Positions 40,290 through 50,081 of a DNA stretch of 64,000 nucleotides are shown piece after piece. Position numbers and translations under genes: made by a program. Origin of the DNA: Pantoea latae (GTDB lineage: Bacteria; Pseudomonadota; Gammaproteobacteria; Enterobacterales; Enterobacteriaceae); contig NZ_MWUE01000008.1 in the NCBI RefSeq assembly GCF_002077695.1, positions 124,001-188,000 of the forward strand, in the 5' to 3' direction. The notes beneath the pieces are model-generated. The model worked only from the letters and a program-made list of their open reading frames with translations, did not search any database and had not been told where the DNA came from. How positions within the stretch are numbered: the first letter of the stretch is position 1; the number at the start of each line of letters is the position of its first letter.

Positions 40290-41873
40290 TTACACCGTCA
40301 CATTCATCAGCGACGCCAGCTCTTCTTTAACGGACTGCACCTGCGGTCCAATCACCACCTGCAGCGTCACCGGGCTAAGGTGCACCACGCCGATGGCGCC
40401 GTTGGCCTTCAGCGCGGCGTCATTGACCTTGCTCATATCAACGATGCGCAGACGCAGGCGGGTCAGGCAGTTATCCAGCGAACTGATATTCTCTACGCCG
40501 CCCAGCGCGTCGAGGATAGCGGGCGCGTTATAGCCCGATTTGCCCGCGCCGGCGCGGCTCACCTGTCGCTCCACGCCGCTCTCTTGCTCGCGCCCTGGCG
40601 TGGCGATATTGAAGCGGACAATGGCGAAGCGAAACAGCGCATAGTAACCGGCAAACCAGATCGCGGCGGCGACGGGCACCCAGTACCATTTGGTCGCCAG
40701 GCCGTGCAGCATGCCAAACACCACAAAATCGATAATGTTACCGTCGGTGTTGCCGATGGTGACGCCCAGCACTGCCATCAGCGTAAAGCCCAGCCCGGTG
40801 AGCAGCGCATGCAGTAGATAGAGCACGGGCGCCACGAACAGGAACAGGAATTCAATCGGTTCGGTGGTGCCGCCCACCACGCAGGCCACCACGCCGGAAA
40901 TCAGCAGGCCTTTAATCTTGTGGCGATTCTCCGGCCTGGCGCAGTGATAGATTGCCAGCGCCGCGCCAGGCAGACCGCCGAGAAACGCGGGCATTTTTCC
41001 CTGGGAGAGAAAGCGGGTGGCGCTCTCCGAGAAGCCCTGAACCTCCGGGCAGGCGAGCTGCGCCTGGAAAATGGTCAGCGCGCCGCTGACCGTTTTACCG
41101 CACACTTCCATCGTGCCACCCGCATCGGTGAAGCGAATAATCGCCACCAGAATATGCTGCAGTCCAAAGGGCAGCAGCAAACGTTCGCCGGTGCCGAACA
41201 GCATCGGGCCGAGGTCGCCCGCGCCGTTGATCATCCAGCCGAGGCCCGCAATGCCGCGCGCGAAAAAAGGCCAGATCAGCGGCACCGCGAGGCCGAGCAG
41301 CCCGGTGACCAGCAGGGTAATAATAGGGACAAAGCGCGTGCCACCGAAAAACGCCAGCGCGTCCGGCAGCCGAATAGTGTGAAAGCGCTCATGCAGCCAG
41401 AACACCACCACGCCGACAATCACGGCGCCAAGAATACCGGTGTCGATCGCCTGAATGCCCAGCACCGACTGCACATTGTTCGCCTTCAGCAGTGCGGCGT
41501 CACCGGTGGGCAAAATCCCCTTCATGGTTAACCAGAAGTTGCTGCTGAGGTTCATCACCGTATAGCCGACGAAACCGGCAAAGGCGGCGACGCCTTTATT
41601 CTCGCGCGCCATGCCGAGGGGAATGGCGATAGCGAACATCACCGGCAGAAAGCGAAAGGCGAAGGCGCCGGTGGCCGCCATCCAGGTAAACAGATGCTGC
41701 AACAGCGGCTGATCCAGCAGCGGGATCAGCGTCAGCACGTCGCGGCTGCTGAGCGAGCTGCCGATGCCGAGCATAATGCCGCAAAAAGAGAGCAGAGCGA
41801 CGGGCAGCATAAAGGTCTTGCCCAGGCTCTGAAAAAACTCCCAGAGCGACAGGCGAGGAAGCGGAGCAGACAT
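40290..41873 (-). CDS. malX: PTS permease IICB, maltose/glucose type MalX
   Basis: 527 residues from ATG at 41871-41873 (CAGGAGAAAAT upstream), near the E. coli length of 530. IIC membrane domain of roughly ten helices (residues ~10-420) and a C-terminal IIB domain whose phosphorylated Cys is in SLDNCLTRLRLRIVD. Imports and phosphorylates a glucoside; E. coli MalX can take glucose and maltose, physiological substrate uncertain. Divergent from malI. Confidence 0.96.
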   Translation of the reverse strand: MSAPLPRLSLWEFFQSLGKTFMLPVALLSFCGIMLGIGSSLSSRDVLTLIPLLDQPLLQHLFTWMAATGAFAFRFLPVMFAIAIPLGMARENKGVAAFAGFVGYTVMNLSSNFWLTMKGILPTGDAALLKANNVQSVLGIQAIDTGILGAVIVGVVVFWLHERFHTIRLPDALAFFGGTRFVPIITLLVTGLLGLAVPLIWPFFARGIAGLGWMINGAGDLGPMLFGTGERLLLPFGLQHILVAIIRFTDAGGTMEVCGKTVSGALTIFQAQLACPEVQGFSESATRFLSQGKMPAFLGGLPGAALAIYHCARPENRHKIKGLLISGVVACVVGGTTEPIEFLFLFVAPVLYLLHALLTGLGFTLMAVLGVTIGNTDGNIIDFVVFGMLHGLATKWYWVPVAAAIWFAGYYALFRFAIVRFNIATPGREQESGVERQVSRAGAGKSGYNAPAILDALGGVENISSLDNCLTRLRLRIVDMSKVNDAALKANGAIGVVHLSPVTLQVVIGPQVQSVKEELASLMNVTV

Positions 41874-41917
41874 ATTTTCTCCTGAAAAGGAAGTAGGCGG
41901 TTTAGCAGGTGAAAAGA

Positions 41918-41935
41918 TGATAAAACGTTTTATCA
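41918..41935. promoter_or_regulatory. MalI operator 1
   Basis: Perfect palindrome TGATAAAACGTTTTATCA, containing the 16-bp GATAAAACGTTTTATC operator known for MalI, 45 bases before malX. Confidence 0.85.
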
Positions 41936-41996
41936 CTCGATATTGCGTGGTTCGTCACAAGCCAGTGTCGTCTGGTGAAGTTAAGTTTATTCAGCA

Positions 41997-42012
41997 GGTG
42001 AAACGTTTTACT
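41997..42012. promoter_or_regulatory. MalI operator 2
   Basis: GGTGAAACGTTTTACT, a slightly imperfect copy of operator 1 about 78 bp away and 43 bases before malI. Fits MalI repression of both malXY and itself. Confidence 0.7.
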
Positions 42013-42054
42013 TATATGATAGGGGCATTCTCTTTTGTTCCGCAGGCGCCTGTT

Positions 42055-43086
42055 ATGACGCAGCAAAAAATCACCATTAACGACGTCGCCGAAGCGGCGG
42101 GCGTCTCCGTCACCACCGTGTCGCTGGTGCTCTCCGGCAAGGGGCGCATCTCGCCCGCCACGGCGGCGCGCGTGAACCAGGCTATCGAGCAGTCAGGCTA
42201 TGTGCGCAACCGCACGGCGGCCGCGCTGCGTGGCGGCAGCAGCGGCGTCATCGGCTTAATTGTGCGGGATCTGAGCCAGCGGTTTTACGCCGAGATGACC
42301 GCCGGGCTCAGCGAGGCGCTGGAGGCACAGGATAAGATGCTGGTGCTGGCTCAGAGCGGCGCGCAGGGACAGCATCTGACGCGCTGCTTTGAGTCGCTGG
42401 TGGCGCAGGGCGTCGACGGCGTGGTGCTGGGCGGCGACGCCGGCAATGGCGCCGCGCTGGCGTCGCGCGCCGCCGAGCTCGGGCTACCGCTGATCTGCGC
42501 CTCGCGCGCCAGCTATCTGGAGGGCAGCGACAGTCTGCGGCCGGACAATGCGCTGGGCGCCCGGATGGCAACGGAATACCTTATCCGCCAGGGCCATCAG
42601 CATATCGCCTGGCTGGGCGGCAGCGGCGCCTCACTGACGCGCGCCGAGCGCATCGGCGGCTACTGCGCCACGCTGCTGCAGTACGGTTTGCCGTTTAAGC
42701 CGGAGTGGATTATTGAGTGCGACGAGAGCCAGCAGGCGGCGGCCGAGGCGACCACGCGACTGCTGCAGCGCTTTCCCCGGCTGACGGCGATTATCGCCAG
42801 CAACGCCGCCACCGCGCTGGGCAGCTACTTCGCGCTGCTGCGCAGCGGCCGCACGCTGGGCAAGGGCGCGGTTGACAGCTACTACGCGCAGCAGACGGCG
42901 CTGGTGGGATTTAGCGATGAGCTGCAGGCGAATCTGAGCGATCCGCCGCTGACCTTTATCTGCAGCCCGGCGCGTGAGATGGGGCGCGCCGCGGCGGCGC
43001 GCATGCTGCTGCGGCTTAGCGCGCCGGAAACGGCCAGCCAGCATATGATTATTACGCCGACGCTGATCGCCGGCGACGGGCCATAA
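42055..43086 (+). CDS. malI: LacI-family repressor MalI
   Basis: 343 residues from ATG at 42055, giving MTQQKITINDVAEAAGVSVTTVSLVLSG, the expected LacI helix-turn-helix start; the open frame to 41917 would run through both operators. Hinge near 45-60, then the periplasmic-binding-like effector domain (GVIGLIVRDLSQRFYAEM, AWLGGSGASLTRAERIGGY). Represses malXY; inducer unknown. Only a weak ribosome binding site is visible. Confidence 0.93.
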   Translation: MTQQKITINDVAEAAGVSVTTVSLVLSGKGRISPATAARVNQAIEQSGYVRNRTAAALRGGSSGVIGLIVRDLSQRFYAEMTAGLSEALEAQDKMLVLAQSGAQGQHLTRCFESLVAQGVDGVVLGGDAGNGAALASRAAELGLPLICASRASYLEGSDSLRPDNALGARMATEYLIRQGHQHIAWLGGSGASLTRAERIGGYCATLLQYGLPFKPEWIIECDESQQAAAEATTRLLQRFPRLTAIIASNAATALGSYFALLRSGRTLGKGAVDSYYAQQTALVGFSDELQANLSDPPLTFICSPAREMGRAAAARMLLRLSAPETASQHMIITPTLIAGDGP

Positions 43087-43113
43087 AAAAAGCGACCCGA
43101 AGGTCGCTTTTTA
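43084..43113. terminator. Bidirectional terminator between malI and ydgA
   Basis: AGCGACC/GGTCGCT stem with A7 before and T5 after. Confidence 0.88.
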
Positions 43114-43125
43114 TCGCCATACCGC

Positions 43126-44625
43126 TTACTGCGGCATGCCCTCGCTGGTGGGCAGGCCGAGCATATAGCGCGACATAAACTGCTCCAGCGTCATCGTATC
43201 GCCGTTCATATTCACCTGGCCGTTGGTGTACTGCAGGCTGGTGACAATATTGTTGTCCTGCTGCTGGGTCAGACGGAACATCTGGCCCATCGCCGCCAGG
43301 CCTTTCACCTGCTGATCCGCCAGCTTCTGCGCGTCGTCGCCGGTATAGCCTTCGGCGAGGCCAACGTTGCGCATCACTTCGGTCGCCATCGGCATATTGA
43401 TCACCAGCTTGCCCGACAGATTCTTCAGCACGCGATCCACCATGCCGGCCAGGTTTTGCGGCTGACCGGTGACGGTGGCCGGATCGTTAAAGTTCACCGT
43501 CAGGTTGAAGGTGCTCTCGCCTTTGCCGTTCTTCCAGCTCAGCGGTGCGATGCTCACTGACGGCGCGCCTTTCAGCAGCGTCGGCAGGTTGTTCATCAGG
43601 ATGGTGTTAACCCCGGCCTGATAGCGGATCGGATCGTTGGCCAGACCCTGCTGGTTCATTAAATCCTGCATCTGGGCGTTGTAGTTATCGGAGAACGCCT
43701 TCACCGCCTGGGCGTCGAACTGCGCCAGCTTCATGCTCAGCTTCGCTTCGCCGAAATCGTTATTCTGCAGGTGGACGTTATCGACGTGGTAGTCGATATC
43801 GCCGCTGATCTTGCCCGCCTTGTTATCGAACGACGAGGTGCCGTTGAGCTTCTGCAGCGTTAACGCCTCTTTGCCGTTGACGCTGGCGTTAAGTTTTTCC
43901 AGCTCAACTTTCTGATCGCCTATGCGCACGCCTTCCGGCGTCAGATGCGTATTACCGCTCAGCTTCACGCCATTGGCGGTAAAGAGCACCGGCATGCCCA
44001 TCTCGTTTTTGCTGGTTACGGCGATGCTGCCGATATCGCTGTCGAGAGAGACTTTATCGCCCTTGCTGTCGGCGCTGACGTTCAGGGTGCCGCCGTTGGT
44101 GGCGACGCGCTGGCCGCTCTGCGCATTCTGGTAATCCAGCGGTAAAAAGCGCAGGGCGGTGTCGGTGGCGCCGCTATAGCCGATGCGGGTGTCCGCGTCG
44201 ATCGGCGATTTGTTGTCGGTCAGGGCGAACAGGGTTTTCAGCGCATCGGTGTTTTCCAGCTCGCTATGCACCGACGCCATGCTCGGGATCAGGGTGAAGC
44301 GGCGCAGCTGCGCGAACGGGAAAGGACCATGATCGATGGTTTCGTTGAAGACGATGCTCTGGCCCGGCTTCAGCAGCGCGTTATCTTCGGTCTGCGAGCT
44401 GGCCTGCAGCACCAGCTTCGCCTTGCTGCTGAACACGCCGCGCTGATAATCCTGATAGCTCACTTTAAGGCGGCTGTTGGGCGCCCAGGCGTTGAGCTGC
44501 GTATTGGCGTTCTGCACCAGTTCATCCATATGGCTTTCCAGCTGCTTACCGGTAAACCATGCCGCGCCGGTCCAGATTACGCCCAGGGCGATAATCACAC
44601 CTACGGCAACGTTGGTCTTTTTCAT
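43126..44625 (-). CDS. ydgA: DUF945 family protein YdgA
   Basis: 499 residues, one N-terminal membrane segment (NVAVGVIIALGVIWTGAAWF) and a large soluble domain rich in beta-strand patterns with lipid-transfer-like repeats (SDIGSIAVTSKNEMG, VKLSGNTHLTPEG). E. coli YdgA is similar in length (502). Probably anchored in the inner membrane facing the periplasm; function not established. Next to manA as in E. coli. Confidence 0.92.
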   Translation of the reverse strand: MKKTNVAVGVIIALGVIWTGAAWFTGKQLESHMDELVQNANTQLNAWAPNSRLKVSYQDYQRGVFSSKAKLVLQASSQTEDNALLKPGQSIVFNETIDHGPFPFAQLRRFTLIPSMASVHSELENTDALKTLFALTDNKSPIDADTRIGYSGATDTALRFLPLDYQNAQSGQRVATNGGTLNVSADSKGDKVSLDSDIGSIAVTSKNEMGMPVLFTANGVKLSGNTHLTPEGVRIGDQKVELEKLNASVNGKEALTLQKLNGTSSFDNKAGKISGDIDYHVDNVHLQNNDFGEAKLSMKLAQFDAQAVKAFSDNYNAQMQDLMNQQGLANDPIRYQAGVNTILMNNLPTLLKGAPSVSIAPLSWKNGKGESTFNLTVNFNDPATVTGQPQNLAGMVDRVLKNLSGKLVINMPMATEVMRNVGLAEGYTGDDAQKLADQQVKGLAAMGQMFRLTQQQDNNIVTSLQYTNGQVNMNGDTMTLEQFMSRYMLGLPTSEGMPQ

Positions 44626-44685
44626 TGCTGAGTCGTCCTTATCCTTGTGTCCGCTTACGCCGCTGTCCGACGCCCGGCGAGGAGA

Positions 44686-44711
44686 GAAAAACGCCCGCAG
44701 GCGTTTTTTAT
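44686..44711 (-). terminator. Terminator of manA
   Basis: AAAACGCC/GGCGTTTT stem between manA and ydgA; T-rich on both strands. Confidence 0.75.
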
Positions 44712-44758
44712 CTAATAGATTGAAATAATAGCAGTTAGGTCCAGATTCGTCAGCCGCT

Positions 44759-45934
44759 TCAGCGCAACGCGTTAAAAACGCGCGCCAGACGACCGCGTCC
44801 GGTGGCCTTCAGCGCGCCGTCGCTGGCGGGTACGAAGCAGGATTCGCCAGGCGCCAGCGTCAGCTGCTGCTCGCCCAGCGTCAGCGTCGCCTCGCCTTCG
44901 ATGCAGAACAGGATCGCCGCGCTCTCCTGAGAGAGCAGCTGGGGTTCGTTGTCCAGCGCGTGAATGGCGAACGCGAAATCCTCCACCGGAATGGGGAAGT
45001 TCAGGGCGCGATCCTGCTGTTGCGGCTGGGTAAGCAGCTGCGACGCCGGTTTTGACTGAAACTTCAGGTTGGCGAGCAGCTCGGGAATGTCGATATATTT
45101 TGGCGTCAGGCCCGCACGCAGCACGTTGTCCGAGTTGGCCATCACCTCCAGCGCGACGCCATTCAGGTAGGCGTGCGGGGTTTCGGCATAGAGAAACATC
45201 GCCTCGCCCGGCTGCAGGGTGATAACGTTCAGCAGCAGCGGCGAGAACAGCCCGCTGTCGTCCGGATACTCCACCGCGATCGCCCGGATGGTTTCCCACG
45301 GCTGGCCTTCGCGCGCGTTAAGCGCGGCTTTCAGCACGCCCAGCGCCAGCGACTTCGCTTCGCCCTGCAGCGACAGCAGCGTAGCAAACAGCGTCGCCAG
45401 ATTCTTTTCGTCTGGCTGCTGCAGGAAATGGGCGATCTGCGGATGCGCGCCCGCGACCGGCTGCAGCAGCGAGGCGATGTCGCTCAGCTCGCGAAAGCCG
45501 TTCATCGCCTGAAAGGGCGTCAGGGCATAGACCAGTTCAGGTTTATGGTTGGCGTCTTTGTAATTGCGCTCCGGCGCGTTAAGCGGAATACCCGCTGCAT
45601 TTTCGCGCGCAAAACCCTCTTCGGCGGCGCTTTTGCTGGGATGGACCTGAATCGACAGCGGCCGATCGGCGCACAGCACCTTAAACAGGAAAGGCAGCTC
45701 GCCAAAGCGCTTCGCCACCGCATAGCCCAGCGTCGCTTCGGGATCGGCGTCGATGATATCGCGCAGCGAGCGGCGCTCGCCCTTGACCTCAATCTGCGAC
45801 GGGCTTTTGGGGTGCGCGCCCATCCACAGCTCCGCCATGGGCGCATGGCGGGGATTGGTAACGCCATAGAGTTCCGTTAAGGCGGTTTTGCTGCCCCATG
45901 CGTAATTTTGCAGCGAATTGACCATTTTTTGCAT
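44759..45934 (-). CDS. manA: Mannose-6-phosphate isomerase
   Basis: 391 residues, type I phosphomannose isomerase. Zinc-binding residues fall in SIQVHPSKSAAEE and YKDANHKPEL, with the catalytic-region AETPHAYLNGVALEVMANSDN and a C-terminal cupin (GEATLTLGEQQLTLAPGES). Interconverts mannose-6-P and fructose-6-P. Divergent from fumC; E. coli has fumA between them, absent here. Confidence 0.97.
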   Translation of the reverse strand: MQKMVNSLQNYAWGSKTALTELYGVTNPRHAPMAELWMGAHPKSPSQIEVKGERRSLRDIIDADPEATLGYAVAKRFGELPFLFKVLCADRPLSIQVHPSKSAAEEGFARENAAGIPLNAPERNYKDANHKPELVYALTPFQAMNGFRELSDIASLLQPVAGAHPQIAHFLQQPDEKNLATLFATLLSLQGEAKSLALGVLKAALNAREGQPWETIRAIAVEYPDDSGLFSPLLLNVITLQPGEAMFLYAETPHAYLNGVALEVMANSDNVLRAGLTPKYIDIPELLANLKFQSKPASQLLTQPQQQDRALNFPIPVEDFAFAIHALDNEPQLLSQESAAILFCIEGEATLTLGEQQLTLAPGESCFVPASDGALKATGRGRLARVFNALR

Positions 45935-46123
45935 GATTAACCCTTAATCACGGGAAGTTATTGCGACTATTAAAGCAGAAAATGGTGCTGATAATACATA
46001 TCAAGTGCAAACAGCGCGACAGACTCGCATAATGTTAAATTCTTGTATGTAAGCATTCTGCGCGTCCAGCCTTTTCGCGCTGGGCGACCAATCACCACAA
46101 CCTGTGCTAAAGGAGACGTAGAC

Positions 46124-47521
46124 ATGGCAGCCACGCGCATTGAAAAAGATTCAATGGGGCCCATTGATGTACCCGAAGACAAGTTATGGGGCGCGCAAAC
46201 GCAGCGCTCGCTGGAACACTTCCGTATCTCGACAGAAAAAATGCCTACCGAGCTGGTCTATGCATTAGCGCAGACCAAGCGCGCCGCCGCCACCGTTAAC
46301 CGCGATCTGGGCCTGCTGCCGGCCGAACGTGCGGACGCCATTGTTAAAGCCGCCGATGAGGTGCTGGCGGACCAGCACAGCGGTGAGTTCCCGCTGGCGA
46401 TCTGGCAAACCGGCTCCGGCACCCAGACCAATATGAACATGAACGAGGTGCTGGCCAACCGCGCCAGCGAACTGCTCGGCGGCGAGCGCGGCATGTCGCG
46501 TCTGGTGCATCCCAATGACGATGTGAATAAAAGCCAGAGTTCCAACGACGTCTTCCCGACGGCGATGCACGTCGCGGCGGTGATCGCGCTGCGCGAGAAG
46601 CTGATCCCGCAGATTGAGGTGCTGAAAAACACCCTGAGCGAGAAGTCCAGCGCCTTTAAAGATATCGTCAAGATTGGCCGTACCCATCTGCAGGATGCGA
46701 CGCCGCTGACCCTGGGCCAGGAGATCTCCGGCTGGGTGGCGATGCTGGAGCATAATCTTAAGCATATCGAGCAGAGCATTCCTCACGTCGCCGAACTGGC
46801 GCTGGGCGGCACCGCCGTCGGCACCGGGCTGAATACCCATCCCGAATATGCGGTGCGCGTGGCGAAAGCACTGGCCGAGCTGACCGGACAGCCGTTCGTC
46901 ACCGCGCCGAACAAGTTCGAGGCGCTGGCGACCACCGATGCGCTGGTGCACGCGCACGGCGCGCTGAAAGGGCTGGCGGCGTCGCTGATGAAGATCGCCA
47001 ACGACGTGCGCTGGCTGGCGTCAGGCCCGCGCTGCGGCATCGGCGAACTCTCTATTCCAGAGAACGAGCCGGGCAGCTCTATCATGCCGGGCAAGGTGAA
47101 TCCGACCCAGTGCGAAGCGCTGACCATGCTCTGCTGTCAGGTGATGGGCAACGACGTGGCGATCAACATCGGCGGCGCGTCGGGCAACTTCGAGCTGAAC
47201 GTTTTCCGGCCGATGGTGATCCACAACTTCCTGCAGTCGGTGCGTCTGCTGGCTGACGGCATGGACAGCTTTAACCACCACTGCGCCGTCGGCATTGAAC
47301 CAAACCGCGATCGCATTTCGCAGCTGCTGAATGAGTCGCTGATGCTGGTCACCGCGCTGAATACCCATATCGGCTATGACAAAGCGGCTGAAATCGCGAA
47401 AAAAGCGCATAAAGAGGGGCTGACGCTGAAAGGCTCGGCGCTGAAGCTCGGCTATCTCACCGAAGAGGAGTTTGACGCCTGGGTGCGTCCGGAAGAGATG
47501 GTCGGCAGCATGAAGGCGTAA
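46124..47521 (+). CDS. fumC: Class II fumarate hydratase FumC
   Basis: 465 residues from ATG at 46124 (AAAGGAGACG upstream). Signature [15 protein letters not shown] (about residues 319-333) and catalytic blocks [17 protein letters not shown] and [16 protein letters not shown]. Iron-independent, oxidant-resistant fumarase of the TCA cycle. An open frame upstream to 46043 is not used. Confidence 0.98.
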   Translation: MAATRIEKDSMGPIDVPEDKLWGAQTQRSLEHFRISTEKMPTELVYALAQTKRAAATVNRDLGLLPAERADAIVKAADEVLADQHSGEFPLAIWQTGSGTQTNMNMNEVLANRASELLGGERGMSRLVHPNDDVNKSQSSNDVFPTAMHVAAVIALREKLIPQIEVLKNTLSEKSSAFKDIVKIGRTHLQDATPLTLGQEISGWVAMLEHNLKHIEQSIPHVAELALGGTAVGTGLNTHPEYAVRVAKALAELTGQPFVTAPNKFEALATTDALVHAHGALKGLAASLMKIANDVRWLASGPRCGIGELSIPENEPGSSIMPGKVNPTQCEALTMLCCQVMGNDVAINIGGASGNFELNVFRPMVIHNFLQSVRLLADGMDSFNHHCAVGIEPNRDRISQLLNESLMLVTALNTHIGYDKAAEIAKKAHKEGLTLKGSALKLGYLTEEEFDAWVRPEEMVGSMKA

Positions 47522-47534
47522 TCCAGCCAACAAC

Positions 47535-47560
47535 AAAAGGCCAGCTTTGCTGGCCTTTTT
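47535..47560. terminator. Bidirectional terminator between fumC and tus
   Basis: AAAAGGCCAGC-TTT-GCTGGCCTTTTT. Confidence 0.92.
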
Positions 47561-47563
47561 ACG

Positions 47564-48490
47564 TTATATCGGACAGTCAACCCACAGATGCAGCCGCGGG
47601 ATCAGCAGGTTTAGCGGCTCCGCCGCCGGCTTATAGCGATGCTGCACGTTATCGGCGTTGTAGTTCAGCAGCTCTCCCAGCACCGGCACCTGCGTGCGGT
47701 CGCGGCACAGCACCACGATCGGCGACGGGCAGGCGAGCTGGGTCTGCTTTTTCTCCTCGGCGCGCCAGACGCGCGCGATAGGCTGCACCTTCACCGGCCG
47801 CTTGATCTTCAGCCGCGCGGTGGCGGGCAGGGCGCGCACGCTCTCCAGCTCATCCTGCACCTTCTCCGCCCACTGTTCGCGCGTCCAGGGCGCCTGCGCG
47901 CGATTGGCGCTCAGGCTGCGCTCCAGCTGCGCGACGATCTCTTCACGCTTGACGTTTTTGATGACGTGCTTGTTGGCCCAGCCGAAGCGCAGGCTGTCCG
48001 GCGCCTGCAGCAGGGTGATGGTGCGGTAGGCGTTGAGCGTGATCAGGCCGCGCAGGTGCTGGTGCACGAACTCAAAGCGCGCCTCGCTCGGCAGCCCCGA
48101 TTCCACGGTAATGATCTGCTCCAGCCGCGCTTTGTACTGATTCACCTGGGCGATCTGCGCGGTGAGGGCGGCGGCGCGTTCGTCGTCAGCTTCGATGCAG
48201 ATCGCGCCGGGCAGACGTACGGCCGCTTTGGTGCTGAGCTTCTCGGACTGATGCTGCATAAAGAGGCGACAGAAGTGCGCCAGCGCCATGTCGCGCGCGG
48301 TGGTGCCCAGATGCTGTTCCACGGCGATTTCCGTCACCGCGTCGTGCTCGTGGCCTTTCTCCACCGGTGGCAGGGAAAAGACGCGCGCAATCAGCAGCGG
48401 CTGCGCCATGATCATCTCGCGCAGCTCGCCGAGCGACTGTTCCAGGCTGTTTGCGCACTCATGCAGGTCGGATATCAGGTCATAACGCAT
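47564..48490 (-). CDS. tus: DNA replication terminus site-binding protein Tus
   Basis: 308 residues, the Tus length. Recognisable segments include MRYDLISDLHECANSLEQSL, GLITLNAYRTITLLQAPDSLRFGWANKHVIKN and ARLKIKRPVKVQPIARVW in the DNA-binding strands. Tus binds Ter sites and blocks forks entering from the non-permissive face. Two Ter sites lie immediately upstream, so the gene is probably autoregulated. rstAB, which neighbours tus in E. coli, is not here. Confidence 0.96.
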   Translation of the reverse strand: MRYDLISDLHECANSLEQSLGELREMIMAQPLLIARVFSLPPVEKGHEHDAVTEIAVEQHLGTTARDMALAHFCRLFMQHQSEKLSTKAAVRLPGAICIEADDERAAALTAQIAQVNQYKARLEQIITVESGLPSEARFEFVHQHLRGLITLNAYRTITLLQAPDSLRFGWANKHVIKNVKREEIVAQLERSLSANRAQAPWTREQWAEKVQDELESVRALPATARLKIKRPVKVQPIARVWRAEEKKQTQLACPSPIVVLCRDRTQVPVLGELLNYNADNVQHRYKPAAEPLNLLIPRLHLWVDCPI

Positions 48491-48501
48491 TTTTGCTCTC
48501 C

Positions 48502-48520
48502 CTAGTTACAACATACCTTA
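48502..48520 (-). promoter_or_regulatory. Ter site 1, in the tus upstream region
   Basis: On the minus strand GGTATGTTGTAACTAG, containing the 14-base core GTATGTTGTAACTA (48516-48503), 12 bases before the tus start. Same placement and orientation as E. coli TerB. The conserved G of the locking G-C pair is present; the base before it is G instead of A. Confidence 0.9.
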
Positions 48521-48556
48521 CTCTGGCAGAGAGTGTTGCTGTGTGCAATCTGTTCT

Positions 48557-48575
48557 AATAGTTACAACATACATA
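48557..48575 (-). promoter_or_regulatory. Ter site 2, tandem copy
   Basis: On the minus strand ATGTATGTTGTAACTATTA with the identical 14-base core (48572-48559), 56 bp further upstream and in the same orientation. A second Ter core so close by is not seen at E. coli tus. Confidence 0.85.
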
Positions 48576-48661
48576 TCAATCCCATAATTCAAACCGTGCA
48601 GCCAGCAGGCCAAGCAGTAAAAGCAGGGCAGCTCGCGCCATTTCGGTTTTTTGCTTATGGC

Positions 48662-48673
48662 ATAACATGTTAT
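48662..48673. promoter_or_regulatory. Palindrome upstream of the MFS gene
   Basis: ATAACATGTTAT, a perfect 12-base palindrome 25 bases before the MFS start; possible operator, regulator unknown. Confidence 0.3.
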
Positions 48674-48697
48674 AAAAGTCGTTACCTGTAAAAAGCG

Positions 48698-49888
48698 GTG
48701 ACGGATGTGGATCAACAGAATAAACCGGGCGTGCTGGCGGTCGTGGTGCTGGGCCTGGTGCAGATACTCTCATGGGGCGGTTCATTTTATCTGATGGCCG
48801 TCATGGCAAACCCTATTGTCGCGGAAACCGGCTGGTCGCAGCAGTGGGTTTACGGCGCGCTCTCGACCGGCATTCTGGTTTCTGGTCTGCTGGCGCCGCT
48901 TAGCGGACGCATTATCGCACGCACCGGCGGCCGGCTGCTGCTGGCGCTGAGCGGGGCGGTGATGGCGATCGGGCTGGTTATCATGGGGCTAAGCCATTCG
49001 CTGCTGCTCTTTATGGGCGCCTGGGCGATTATCGGCGTCGGCATGGCGATGGGGCTCTACGATGCGCTGTTTGCCACGCTGGGCACACGCTACGGCGGAC
49101 AGGCGCGCGGCGCCATTACCAGCATCACCCTGATTTCCGGCTTTTGCACCACGCTGGTCTGGCCCGGCACCGCCTTGCTGATCCATCTGCTAACGTGGCG
49201 CGGCGCCTGTTTCGCCATTGCCGCCATGCTGCTGCTGGTATTACCTGCCTATTTCTACGCGCTGCCGAACCGGTCGCTGGCGCTTAAGCCGACAGCGCAG
49301 GCCGCGAGCGCGCCGCAGCAGGATATCGCGCCGTCGCTGTTCTGGCTGCTGTGCGCCATCTTTACCCTGGCCTCGGTGATTATGACGGCAATCTCGGTGC
49401 AGCTGATATCGCTGCTGCAGGCGAGCGGCTACACGCTGGCCTCTGCGCTGGGGATCAGCGCCATCCTTGGCCCTTGCCAGGTGGGCTCGCGCATCGTCGA
49501 TATTTTATTTAAGCGCGGTCATCCCATCTGGACCGCTTTTTTCTCGGTGGGGCTAGTGGCACTGGGCCTGCTGCTGCTGGCGCTGTTTCCGCAGCTGGCG
49601 CTGCTCAGTATGGTGCTTTACGGCGCGGGAAACGGCCTGCGTGCGATTGTCAGGGGAACTTTACCGCTGGCGATGGTCAAACCAGAAGCTTATGCCGTCG
49701 TGGTGGGCCGCATGGCGCGTCCGGCGCTGATCGGACAGGCGCTGACGCCGCTGGCGGGCGGCTATGTCTTTGAAACCTTTGGCGCCTCCGCAACCATGGG
49801 GTTGCTTTGCGCGCTGGCATTGCTTAACGTGGCGCTGGTAATGGTGCTGAAACAGCGGCTGCCGGCGAGACCGGCGTCAGTGCCGTAG
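48698..49888 (+). CDS. Major facilitator superfamily transporter
   Basis: 396 residues, twelve predicted helices in two halves joined by a loop near residues 190-215 (ALKPTAQAASAPQQDIAPS). It starts at GTG 48698 (a second GTG three codons on is equally possible, no clear ribosome binding site). Helix 1 has VLGLVQILSWGGSFYLMAVM, and the helix 2-3 loop SGRIIARTGGRLLL matches the MFS motif G-x-x-x-D/R-x-x-G-x-R. Substrate unknown. Divergent from tus. Confidence 0.85.
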   Translation: MTDVDQQNKPGVLAVVVLGLVQILSWGGSFYLMAVMANPIVAETGWSQQWVYGALSTGILVSGLLAPLSGRIIARTGGRLLLALSGAVMAIGLVIMGLSHSLLLFMGAWAIIGVGMAMGLYDALFATLGTRYGGQARGAITSITLISGFCTTLVWPGTALLIHLLTWRGACFAIAAMLLLVLPAYFYALPNRSLALKPTAQAASAPQQDIAPSLFWLLCAIFTLASVIMTAISVQLISLLQASGYTLASALGISAILGPCQVGSRIVDILFKRGHPIWTAFFSVGLVALGLLLLALFPQLALLSMVLYGAGNGLRAIVRGTLPLAMVKPEAYAVVVGRMARPALIGQALTPLAGGYVFETFGASATMGLLCALALLNVALVMVLKQRLPARPASVP

Positions 49889-50081
49889 CAGCGGGGCGGA
49901 AGCCGCAGCGCCACTGGGCTGAACAGCTTGTGCTGTCGATGGCGATGTTTTAATGAATACGTGCCCTGGCGCAGCAGCCTTGCTTCTAAAAAGCAACAGT
50001 GTTTGTTATATTTATTGCTCACTGAATGTTCACTTACGCGGCAATAAAACAATAAGATGCACCGCAACTCAGGAAAATGAA

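Noticed and set aside
45935-46123. Search for a SoxS box in the manA-fumC divergent region
   Set aside because: Only partial matches to the marbox consensus; not strong enough to list.
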